Shown: piece after piece, positions 41,499-51,029 of the stretch
How the letters are laid out: each line of letters begins with the position of its first letter
How positions within the stretch are numbered: the first letter of the stretch is position 1
Source: Diphasiastrum complanatum
Lineage: Eukaryota; Streptophyta; Lycopodiopsida; Lycopodiales; Lycopodiaceae
DNA: 64,000 nucleotides
Assembly (NCBI GenBank): GCA_029204225.1
Contig: MU832235.1
Location: 17,349 to 81,348 of the forward strand
Direction: 5' to 3'
Position numbers and translations under genes: made by a program
Notes under the pieces: model-generated
The model's database searches: none
The model's input: only the letters and a program-made list of their open reading frames with translations
What the model was told of the DNA's origin: nothing

Positions 41499-41844
41499 TT
41501 TCACATAGTTCCTCTTGACAAAGCAAGACTAGACCCTTTGAAGCCTTCATTCATATACCAACAACGTATAGTATAGCTGAAAGTTAAAATACAGTATTGT
41601 AAAGCACCATAAATCATAACCACTCTCAAAACGTAAAGCACCATAAAGCATAACCACTCTCAAAACATCCAGCTGATACCTGCCACCATCCAACAACACA
41701 AAACCACACGAGTTAGTATAGTGGAGAAGACATGTGTCACAACTGAATGGTAGTTGTTATCCATGTCCAAAAGAAGCTATACTACTTAACATCATAAATA
41801 GCATTTTAAATCATAGTCCAATCTTCCCAAATGAAAGGAATGTT

Positions 41845-41989
41845 TTTTAGCGATAGGCCAAGCCCTGACATTATCGTATCAGGGCGAGTGCCATGCTGAT
41901 CAGTTTATAGGCATTGGTCCATATCAGTTCCATTTGTTTTAGGCATAACTATGAACAATTTTCACCCTATATATTGTTTATCGCTAAAA
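41845..41989. repeat. 145-bp segment with 11-bp inverted ends
   Basis: TTTTAGCGATA (41845-41855) and its exact reverse complement (41979-41989) bracket a segment that also contains a GCCCTGA...TCAGGGC hairpin near 41870-41892. No target duplication was found. It may be a small foldback element. Confidence 0.5.
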
Positions 41990-42019
41990 GATATGGTGTG
42001 GACACATGTGCAGGTGTTA

Positions 42020-42380
42020 AAACAAATCCATGCTATGCTAATCCCACTGACTCTAGTTTCGAAAAACAAATCATGCACTATTGTTTATACTCTTAAGCAA
42101 ATCCGTGCTTTCCAGTCGTATCTCACCATGCTCTGATATGACAACTAAATGAGTATTAATTTTGTAAAATCCATGATTGAATAATGTCGTTTTGAATAAA
42201 CTTGTTTATCAAGACTCCGTATTCAACCCATGGTGTTTATGACATTGTTTTGGATAGGTTACATATAATCGGTGAGGTTTTCGTGGTTTTTACAAGGTAT
42301 CAGGGCAGATCCGTGCCATTCTAATCCTTTTGTAAGAATCATTTATCTTATGCAAATCCATGCTGTCTAAGATAATTTAA
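42020..42380. repeat. Degenerate duplication with LTR-like primer text
   Basis: CA(A/G)ATCC(A/G)TGC phrases recur at about 42024, 42099, 42309 and 42355 as two diverged blocks about 280 bp apart. GGTATCAGGGCAGATCC near 42296 resembles an LTR-element primer site. The whole is too decayed to classify. Confidence 0.4.
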
Positions 42381-42699
42381 AGGAAAAAACTCAGTACATG
42401 ACAACAAAGGTATCATCATTACCAGAGTTGTTAAACTGTTTACGAGTTGGTAGTATCTAAATAGGGAAAAAGAGACGTATTTTAGCATTTAGAGTCATTA
42501 CAATTCAAAGAGAATTGAATATATCCATATAAAAACACCTTCCCTTTGAGCGTAAGCGGCTTATGCAGAGTCTGAATTTTGTTGTGAGAACTCATACCTG
42601 GACGATAGCCGATGTGTTCCCTTGTGAGGATGCCATGTTACTCCTTCGAGTGCTCTTGTCTTCTTTAAAAATAAATCATTCATAATGTTATTGTCAAAT

Positions 42700-43165
42700 A
42701 AGGTAAAAAATCGAAGTCAATATTTGGCTTGAAGATTTAATAGAAGTAGAGAAGTCGCCAAACGAGATGTCTTTGCTCCAAGATACATTGCGATCTTTGA
42801 TTATTCTTGCAATTTCTTTTCTTCTTTAGACAAAAGTGCCTCCTCATCTTGTTCATTGTGTCTAGCTGCACTATTGTTCTCGTACGTATCATCCAACATG
42901 TCTCCCATGACTTAATATTCATCATTCATTGGAAACTCATTTTCATCGTTGAAACTTGTTTGCGAAGAAGTAGATCTAGATGAGCTAGATTTAGATGCAT
43001 TAGTCTCTTGATTAATGCGCTCATCAATTTCCATCATCTCTTTTAAGCCTTGATGTGGACGACGAGGTAATTGCTTTATATGAGGACCGTTGTATTGCAT
43101 TCGTCGTCTACGTCGACCATTACGAGGATTATTGTCTCCAACACTAAATGAGGATGAAGAATCCT
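42700..43165 (-). pseudogene. CACTA (TNP2-like) transposase, second part
   Basis: After a minus-strand splice-acceptor-like TATATAG at about 43166, an open frame runs DSSSSFSVGDNNPRNGRRRR... to a Ser-rich stretch and NDENEFPMNDEY. An in-frame stop at about 42910 comes next, then MGDMLDDTYENN, a KEEKKLQE segment and another stop. The MxDMLxD...(acidic)...L segment is the spacer that follows the Transpos_assoc domain in plant En/Spm TNP2 proteins. Two stops suggest decay. The catalytic part is not found further left. Confidence 0.45.
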
Positions 43166-43798
43166 ATATATCAAAATAACAAGAAGTACGTTGAAACAAT
43201 GCTTGATAAACATTTCCTCCCAATACTTGATAGATCTAAATGTTGCATATGAATATAAATTACCTCTTAGTTTAAAAAGTATGTACATACCAATGTATCT
43301 ATTAGACAGATTTGTCTTTTCAACTTATTAACATTCAATGAACTCAAAGAATTGCACGCTTCTACATATTTACATATTTATGAATTTCACATTCATTAGC
43401 TTTCACTTATTATCCTATATAAACATTTAGGCAAATGGCGAATAATGTTTGACAAATAATGCTCCTAACAATTAATATATAGCACAAACTGTAAACCAGT
43501 AGCATGAAACACACACACAAACACACGCACGCACACACACACCCACCCACGCCGACCCTAAATGCACATGAAGAGAAAAACAGAGAGAACATTATAGAGT
43601 GCTAATCAAAACTCCCGAATCACACGATTATATCCTACTCCATAATGTCACCACATGCTCCCTCCCTGCGGCGTTTGGGCTTTTTTGTGGAACTCATCTT
43701 CCAACAAAAAAACATTTGAATCACGCCTTTAACGGAAGAAAACAAGGGCTACACACCTTCCTAAAATTGGGAGTGTTGGTTACCTTTAAGTTTTTCAT

Positions 43799-43800
<2 letters not shown>

Positions 43801-43890
<90 letters not shown>
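43801..43890. repeat. (TC)45 microsatellite
   Basis: Pure TC run followed by ACACA. It lies between the two pieces of the CACTA-like gene. Confidence 0.98.
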
Positions 43891-43895
<5 letters not shown>

Positions 43896-43943
43896 TGAAT
43901 GAGTCTATTATGGGTGATTGAATATGGAAATCAAGAATAACCA

Positions 43944-44108
43944 CATCTAATCATTCTATTTGGATTTTTTCTTTTAGAAGCAAGTGAGAGATTAACTTCA
44001 TCTAATCATTCTATTTGGATTTCCTTTTAGAAGCAAGTGAGAGATTAACTTCATCTAGATATTCTATTTGGATTTTTCCTTTTAGAAGCAAGTGAGAGAT
44101 TAACTTCA
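43944..44108. repeat. Three tandem units of about 55 bp
   Basis: Units start at 43944, 43999 and 44052 (CATCTAATCATTCTATTTGG..., ending AGAGATTAACTT) and differ mainly by small indels in a T run. They sit between the two CACTA-like pieces and could be transposase-binding subterminal repeats, but that is inference. Confidence 0.9.
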
Positions 44109-44189
44109 AAGTATCATAACACTCATCCTATCGCTCAATATTTATTGGCCAAACTATACTTGAAGTGTCATAAGGGTCAAAGATTAAAG

Positions 44190-44402
44190 CATTTTCGAAA
44201 AACACTTTAAAGAGTTTACCTCTTGGACTCTTGGATTCTTTGTGTGCACTCCATTGGCCCAAATATAATCGTTGACAATCCTCCTTGTCCAAATCCTAAG
44301 GCCTTTGCATTGTGTGCATGTGCATAGTTCCCTCTCATCATATTCTGGTTGAAACTGGTCCAATAATCCAATTGCAAATTGCACAAATTCTTTCAGTGTC
44401 AT
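44190..44402 (-). pseudogene. CACTA transposase-associated (Transpos_assoc) domain
   Basis: The minus-strand frame starting MTLKEFVQFAIGLLDQFQPE contains ELCTCTQCKGLRIW-TRRIVNDYIWANGVH. This matches the Cys-rich head of plant En/Spm (CACTA) TNP2 proteins (normally FIxFA...CPCxxCxN...VxxHLxxxG). A donor-like GTAAAC follows VQE near 44213, so a further exon, probably at 43165-42700, would be spliced on. The usual N-terminal lead is missing or in the separate exon upstream. It could be a complete short exon or a truncated copy. Confidence 0.6.
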
Positions 44403-44584
44403 TCAAGTGAAATTGACAAATTCTAACATGTGACGAATTGTGACATATGACAAAATAGTCTTTGTACATTTAGTGCATTTGCAACCTTCATTTGTGATAG
44501 AGTGGTGTCTTGGATTTCCAAAGAGCAACATACTATATCACAATCCTCAACCAAATCGGAGTACATCACTATTACAAATAAAAA

Positions 44585-44945
44585 AATTATGACATAAATC
44601 AATATACATACATGTGATGGATCAATAGGCGGTTTACGTCGACTGATGGAAGAGCTTGAAGATGAACCAGTCAATAGTTGTTCATTGTACTTTAGTCTTG
44701 CTTGCTCCTTTTTTCTGTGATAGAACTCGATTCTTTTTTCTTTCTCTAAATCACATGGAGGTACGATAAATTCCCTAGAATTCATAATTTCAATAAAATG
44801 TCATTGCAAGAATAAATTTGCAAGAAAAATTATACACTCATATTCAAATAACAAATAAAGTGCAATTGATGTCAATATCAATAACAATATATACCTGCTG
44901 TTGCGATCATGAGATGAATCGCTATCTGATGATGATGACATCACA
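44585..44945 (-). CDS. Ser-rich two-exon ORF beside CACTA-like gene
   Basis: On the minus strand, ATG at 44945 gives MSSSSDSDSSHDRNS, then a donor-like GTATAT (about 44895) and an acceptor-like TTCTAG before a second exon (about 44778-44600). That exon reads EFIVPPCDLEKEKRIEFYHRKKEQARLKYNEQLLTGS, a Ser run and RRKPPIDPSH, with a donor-like GTATGT after it. It is charged and probably helical, with no domain I recognise. It lies just upstream of the Transpos_assoc exon and may be the first part of the same transposon gene. The exon structure is inferred from sequence only. Confidence 0.4.
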
Positions 44946-46153
44946 CTCTATACCACATCATAAGTAATCATTATGAGACCGTATGTACTGAACAAATATA
45001 ATAAAATCTGTTAAAGACATGCCACATCTAATCCACGTATATTCTACTTATGCTTAACGTAAATCTAATATTTTCGTAACATTGCTATCAAGAAAATTGC
45101 TTGGGTGGGGCAACACATGACAAGCAATCAAAATGAGATTCATATTGATAAATGTTAGACATCAGTAGATAGCGCGCGTAGTCCTATCTCAACTGATTTA
45201 AAGATCACATAGCAGTCAATTGAAGCTCTCAGTTTAAACTCTTGTCCAAGATGAGTGATGATCTCACTCGATCTTTCTTTCAAGATGGAATGATCAAAAT
45301 CAAACAATCAGTCATATACTCAATTGATTCATTGCCCACTCAATCACTCATTTGATTAATTAACACTTGGCTCGAGTTAGTTAAGGATAAATCTCTTTGG
45401 ATTGGCCTAATGTGCCATGGTATCTCATGATGAGCAATATGCATTCGCCCTTTCTATCTATGGTTGCCTTGTATGCAAGAAATCATATACTAGATAGCAC
45501 ACCATTGATCAACATCTTTATTACAATGCTAAATGATTTCAACTAATTACCATGATTTCATATAAGGTTATATAGGTCACACACCAACAATTAAAAAAAT
45601 TTATCATTTAGGTCACATATCACTAAGGTCCTCAATATAACATCAATGCTTTTGATCATGAATCTAAATGACGTCGTGCAACCATTTAAGAGGCCACATG
45701 ACAAAAGTAAAAAAAAAATATTTGACCATATAATTATGTCATCAAATTATATCAAATCTATGACACCTACATTATTACTAAACTAAATGTTTTATGACAT
45801 CACCAATTTGACATAATATTATGTCATAAAATCTCAAAAAACTTGTCAAATTACTTGTTTAATAATTATATGTACTATTTCTTATCTCATGATTTTTTCT
45901 TGTATGTCAAATCTAAAGAAAAATAAAATTTATAATAATATAAAACTAGTCTTAACAATTAAATACTACCATAATGATCTTTGAATTGATTTTTTTATAT
46001 TCCATCATATTAAAAAATATATTTTATGTAAAATCCTACAATAAAATATTCTCATAAAATCTAGAAAAGATTATGAGAATATTGAATGACATTTGAAGCA
46101 TGCAAGCCCATGTGGGGGACCCTCTCACGTTCCAAGAGAGGGAAAAAAAAACC
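44946..46153. promoter_or_regulatory. AT-rich divergent spacer between two transposon-like genes
   Basis: About 1.2 kb of AT-rich sequence separates the minus-strand start at 44945 from the hairpins before the plus-strand start at 46531. An exact 11-bp inverted repeat (TTTTATGACAT at 45790-45800, ATGTCATAAAA at 45821-45831) lies in it, with further TATGACA/TGTCATA words around 45725-45835. It may be a bidirectional control region. Confidence 0.4.
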
Positions 46154-46196
46154 GCGTGGAACATCCACGCATGGATATCGCGTGGATTATCCACGC
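46154..46196. promoter_or_regulatory. Two tandem GCGTGGA hairpins
   Basis: GCGTGGA-ACA-TCCACGC (46154-46170) and GCGTGGA-TTA-TCCACGC (46180-46196): the same 7-bp arms twice, with different 3-nt loops, 9 bp apart and 335 bp before the ATG at 46531. The arrangement looks like a pair of dimeric protein-binding sites. Confidence 0.75.
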
Positions 46197-46530
46197 AAAA
46201 CTTGAATGCCAATAAAATAGCATTTTCGTGAGCATTCTTGCTCCTCTTCTTTTGCTTTCAAGTTTTGTAGGTTTTCTAATCTAGTATTTAGTGCTCTTGC
46301 TTGCTATTGCTCTTCTAAGCTTTATATAATTGCTTGCTTGCTTTTGGTTGCTCTTCATTGCTAGTGATCTTGCTCTTGCTATTGCTTGCTCTATTGATCT
46401 TGCTTGTTCTTGCTTACTATTAATCTATTGCTTTATTGTCATTGATTACTCTTCTAATCTAAAGGTCTTCAATACTCATTCACTAACATTCTCCACTACT
46501 TTCTAACTTTTAAAATTTTTCTTTGATACA

Positions 46531-47425
46531 ATGTCTTCAAGTGGTAGGTCAAGTGGAAGGTCAAGTGGGAGACCATCTAGGAGAAGAGCTCGTGAGGAGC
46601 CCGAAGAATATAATCAAGAGTGGTTTGAGAATCTATCTCTTCAACAAACAGATAGAATAAAAAATCTTGTGTTATCTTCTTCGGGTGAATCATCCGAGAA
46701 AAGAGCTTTCGAAGATGCCCCTTCCCAAGAATCGTGTAGTGTGTATTATGATCTTAATCCACATGGTGGAGTTATAAAAAATACGCGTGGCAATGTAGTT
46801 CATGCCCGACTGCGTGATTTATTTACTTTATATTTTGGTAAATATTACATGATCGATTGGTCTTCCCAATCGCTTGAAGACAAAAATAAAATAGTAGAGA
46901 CTTTATATTCTGAATTCCCTCAATCCAATGCTTTTAGTAGGACTTGGGCCTTGAATACAATGTGCCTTTGGATTCGAAACAAAAGGCAATTGATGAGAAG
47001 AGCCGTGAGGAATCCCAAGAATCCCACGAAGCCTGGATGGTACTCCAAAAGGGATTGGAGGAAGGTGAAAAGGGAATTGTTGCAAAACAATCCCCAAAAG
47101 TATGAACAACAACGTAGGGCCGCCGCCGAGAAGCTCTTAAAACATGGCCGAAGTCACTTGGGATCGGGAGGAAGGGGCAATCTAGAGGCCCAATTTGTAA
47201 GTGCAATATTTTTTAGTATGATTCTATTTTTGTAGTGAGATTGTTAATGTTTTTTATTGCTATACTATATTGTATTGCTAAACTATGTTTTTTTGTTGAA
47301 TGTAGCTTAGTGATTTTGGAAGACACATGACCACCGTGGAGTACAAACAAGGTTACAATCATGGATATGTTGGCCTCAAGGCTTTTATGGAACACCATGG
47401 ATTGTTTCCAATCGTAAACTCTTAA
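46531..47425 (+). CDS. Hypothetical basic protein, possibly En/Spm-type accessory ORF
   Basis: Exon 1 (46531-47196, 222 codons) ends at GTAAGT and exon 2 starts after TTGAATGTAG at 47306, staying in frame to a stop at 47423-47425 (261 residues). The N-terminus is SSGRSSGR repeats plus an Arg-rich patch, then an acidic helix. A central conserved-looking block (GNVVHARLRDLFTLYFGKYYMIDWSSQS...W) and a basic, Trp-containing block (RNKRQLMRRAVRNP...WYSKRDWRKVKRELLQ) follow. It loosely resembles plant Ptta/En/Spm transposase-24-type proteins, but I cannot prove the family. An acidic repeat (DVEENVENVEENVEEN, about 47545-47590) lies downstream in another frame and may be a lost 3' exon. It points away from the CACTA-like remnant on the minus strand. 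Confidence 0.55.
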
Positions 47426-47839
47426 CCTTTATTGTTTTGTGATTGTTTACTTTGTGGTTTAAAAGTAAGTTTAATCTCAATTTAATTAAATCTTTGATGC
47501 TATTTTGTAAAGAGGCTCTACAACTTCAAGTGTTCGTGATGTGGAAGAAAATGTGGAAAATGTGGAAGAGAACGTGGAAGAGAACATGAATGAGAGCGAA
47601 AGGGGAGTTTGAAGATGTGGACACCAACGTACACTTACAAGATGAAGGAGGCGAGGAGGGAGGAAGTGACGATGAGTAGAGGTTTTTAAATTAAATGTAA
47701 GGCCTTGTAGAAGGCAATGTAGGAAGAGAGAATTTATTCTCTCATCAATGTACGTTTTTTTAAATCAATCAAAATAATGTTTTTGCATCACATCATTCTT
47801 GAAAATTTTTGAATGCATATATTTTTAATTCATGAATGC

Positions 47840-48135
47840 AAATGTATAGTATATTGAATGCACATCTAAGATTCTGATAAACTAAAATTTTGAGAAGCTG
47901 AGAAACTGAGATTTTGAGAAGCTAAGATTTTGAGAAAGTGAGATTCTGAGATTTTCATCGTGAATGTTGTGAATAGTGATCGTAAATATTATGAATACTG
48001 ATTGTGAACATTGTGAATACAAATCGTGAATACTGATGTGAAATTGTGAATATTGAGAAACGTATATTATGAGATACGTGAATATTGTGAATGCGTGTTG
48101 TGAATATTGATCGTGAATATTGATTTTGAATATTC
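47840..48135. repeat. Degenerate short tandem repeats
   Basis: First a GAGAAGCTGAGATTTT-type repeat (about 47885-47955), then a GTGAATATTGATC-type repeat (about 47960-48135), both irregular. Non-coding. Confidence 0.75.
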
Positions 48136-49307
48136 TTAAGTACTAAAATACTCTACAATGTAATCGTGGTTGATATGGACTTTCGTAAATACAAATTATG
48201 AATGTTAAAATGTGATTATTATGGATTTTCAACATCTTTTCATTTCTTGAGTCATCATATTCCATCGCGAACAACATTCGAGCAAATGTTGTGCAATGCT
48301 TTTTGCTAAGTTTAAGAGAAAATGATTGTGAAGCTACGATTTGGAAAGAATACTACAAAAACGATCCAATTTTTAAAATCCAATATGAGCAAATCACATC
48401 ATTTGAAACATACATAAAACTTATTACCAACAACAATCAATCAATCGCCAGTACAATGTGATAGCTTTTGTTTGTTTTGGTTTTGCAAATGCATGAATTG
48501 TAAGTTAGTAGTATATCATTGTGACACTGATTCAACAACTACAATTCTAGAAATTGTGACGTATATCAATCAAATTGGAACAATGAAAATCATCAAATAC
48601 AAACAAATACTGACAACAAAGTCGAAGTATATCCTTGGAAAGAACCAAGAACAACCATAGAACCTCATATCTCGTCAAACAATAAAAACCGAAAGCGATA
48701 CAAATGGATAGAAACAATTAAACAAAAATAAATAACAAACAAATATTGCAGATCTCATCTAACATTCAAATGTAAATGTGTGTTAAAAATTCACAACAAA
48801 CTACTATCCAAATTTTGAAACTACAAAATAGTTACACAAAATAATTTATCACAACAATATAGAAAACACTTTAAACAAATCCTAAAATTTTAGGATTCAT
48901 GCTATTATGACATGGCAAGGCCTTTGTGGTACAATACCACATCGTTCTTGTTTTCCTTGCGATTTACATTTTGCTACAAAACATGCAACTTTGCATGTTT
49001 GTGATAGAGTACTTCATGCGTGTGTACTTCATGCATGTCTATCACTAAGGGCCACTACTGAAGGCCAAAGTTTAAAGTTACAACAATTCATGTCATTGAA
49101 GTTAACTTTTGAACAACTCCTCAAGAGTTGACTTTTGCAAAAACCGCATTGACCTGAACACATAGTATTGTCTTTGCAAGACAAGCTCAAAAATCTTGAG
49201 CTAGATCCCTACGGTCTACCTGCTCTCAATTGTGGTTCAATGGCGTTGGGGCGCTAAATTCAAAAGTGGGTGAGGTCCCTTTTCTTCCCAATGGACCAAT
49301 GACAAGC
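48136..49307. other. Intergenic, no gene recognised
   Basis: No conserved ORF. The frame at 48907-49131 has a short AC(G/A)TGCATG-type word repetition and no domain. Confidence 0.5.
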
Positions 49308-49455
49308 CTGTCGCGAATGGTTTTGCAAATTGATTCTTTTCGTTTAGTTTTCTTTTGCGGAAGTTTTTAAGATCCTAGGCATGCGACCACAAATCACATA
49401 ACATAAATCATTCTAGCAATCAAGACAACGAAAAACAAAGAGATGGGGAAGAGAG
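49308..49455 (-). repeat. LTR fragment, inverted copy
   Basis: Reverse complement of the end part of the LTR-like unit at 49490-49738. It shares GATCCTAGGCATGCGAC, TCTAGCAATCAAGACAACGA and the end TGTCGCGAATGG. It is the only copy in this orientation. Confidence 0.8.
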
Positions 49456-49489
49456 CAATTGTGAAGGATAGAGAAACGAAAATAGCTGT

Positions 49490-49738
49490 GCATGAAAGTC
49501 TGCCAACGAGCAGAACACAACGATTGAGCTGAGTGTCAATGAGTGAGACACCGATCATCTCACTCAAAACTCAAAAACTGATAATACAACTGCTCTCTTC
49601 TCCATCTCATTGTTTTTCGTCGTCTTGATTGCTAGAATGTTTTATGTTCTGTGATCTGTAGTCGCATGCCTAGGATCTTGAAAGCTTCCGCAAGAAAACT
49701 AATCGAAAAGAATCTGTTCACAAAACCATTCGCGACAA
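49490..49738 (+). repeat. LTR-like unit, direct copy 1
   Basis: Runs from GCATGAAAGTCTGCCAACG to CATTCGCGACA and is followed by AGATATCAGAGC, which resembles the copia primer site. About 95% identical to 50417-50668 in the shared parts. Confidence 0.75.
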
Positions 49739-50308
49739 GATATCAGAGCTTTCTCTTGATGACTGCTTCCTTCTCTTTCGTCCCGCATCAGTCTCTCATC
49801 AGCGACAAGACTGATTGCTTTGTCGAATGTCATATCTGGTAGACTCAATATGAGCATTCTCAACGACTGATAGGACGCAGGTAGAGATTTCATTCAGTAC
49901 ATCAGCTGTTGTGGTGCTAGGACCTGGTGTTCCTGACCTGATGCAACGAGTTGAGCGAAGATTATTATGATCTTCTCAACATGTTGATCCAATTGGTTGC
50001 CATCCCATCGTATGGATTGCAGCTGATTGTGAAGATGCATCACTGAAGCGACAGTCCTCACTTCGTACTTATGCTTTAGTCTTTCCCATGCTGCATGGCT
50101 GCTTTCACAGTCTTCAATATGCATGAGTAGTTCTTCATTGATGGATGAAACGATGATCGCCATTGCACGCTCATCCTTTCTGATCCACTCAGCTCTCCTC
50201 GGGTCTCCCTCTGGAGGCTGCACCTCTGTGAGTTTAGTTACTGACCAGATGCCTTCACCCTTCAAAAGTGTCTTGATTTTGAATTTCCATACCCTGTAGT
50301 TTCCGGCA
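49739..50308 (-). pseudogene. Ty1/copia gag fragment, antisense
   Basis: The minus strand reads LDAGNYRVWKFKIKTLLKGEGIWSV (gag N-terminal DUF4219-type box), AEWIRKDERAMAIIVSSINEELLMHIEDCESSHAAWERLKHKYE and LHNQLQSIRW (UBN2-type gag core). A frame change at about 49893 leads to LPASYQSLRMLILSLPDMTFDKAISLVADERLM (end of the UBN2 region). Apart from that frameshift it is well preserved. No zinc knuckle remains. It runs opposite to the LTR-like copies on both sides, so it has been inverted or trapped. Confidence 0.85.
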
Positions 50309-50416
50309 TCAAGACTGATTGCTAGAATGTTGTATGTTATGTGATCTCTAGTCGCATGCCTAGGATCTTGAAAGCTTCCGCAAAAGAAAACTAAACGAAA
50401 AGAATCTGTTCGCGAA
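50309..50416 (+). repeat. LTR-like unit, partial direct copy
   Basis: Starts in mid-unit at GATTGCTAGAATG and runs to CTGTTCGCGAA, where it joins the next full copy without its last bases. Confidence 0.75.
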
Positions 50417-50668
50417 TGAAAGTCTGCCAACGAGCAGAACACAACGATTGAGCTGAGTGTCAGGTCGCCAACGAGCAAGACACTGATCATCTCACTCAAA
50501 ACTCAAAAACTGATAATACAACTGCTCTCTTCTCCATCTCATTGTTTTTTGTCATCTTGATTGCTAGAATGTTTTATGTTCTGTGATCTGTAGTCGCATG
50601 CCTAGGATCTTAAAAGCTTCCGCAAAAGAAAACTAAACGAAAAGAATCTGTTCGCGAAACCATTCACG
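50417..50668 (+). repeat. LTR-like unit, direct copy 2
   Basis: Same unit as 49490-49738, ending CATTCACGACA and followed by TGGTATAG, a degraded primer site. It ends only about 360 bp before the HUA1-like start codon, so the gene's promoter abuts an LTR. Confidence 0.8.
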
Positions 50669-50851
50669 ACATGGTATAGCCTCCAATTCAAATAGGGATT
50701 TTGTCTGTTGGACATCCAAATCCAAAACCATCACTACGCAAGGGTACGCTCTGGAGCGTGCGCTAGGAGGGATATGCTCACGCCCTACCTAACCAAGACC
50801 CCGGGGCTCCCTTGGGCCTCACCATCACAAAACCCTTGGGAGGAATTGATA

Positions 50852-50969
50852 CACGTGACTTTAATGACACAAAGGGAAAGGATGGCGCTCGGTTATCTTA
50901 GACCGTTGGATGTAACGTCAATTTGATCATCACCGTACGTTGAAGCAGGTCGTCTTCCCCTAAAACCCT
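50852..50969 (+). promoter_or_regulatory. Promoter elements of the HUA1-like gene
   Basis: A perfect G-box CACGTG at 50852-50857 and a telo-box AAACCCT at 50963-50969, both common in plant promoters of broadly expressed genes, lie 60-180 bp before the start codon. The transcription start is not visible. Confidence 0.45.
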
Positions 50970-51029
50970 GATCGCACGAAACGGAACGACAGAGAGAAGG
51001 GGGAGCAGCGATCGATCGAGCTATTGTCT

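Noticed and set aside
43944-44108. CRISPR-like array
   Set aside because: Units are contiguous 53-55 bp tandem repeats with no unique spacers, in a plant nuclear context.
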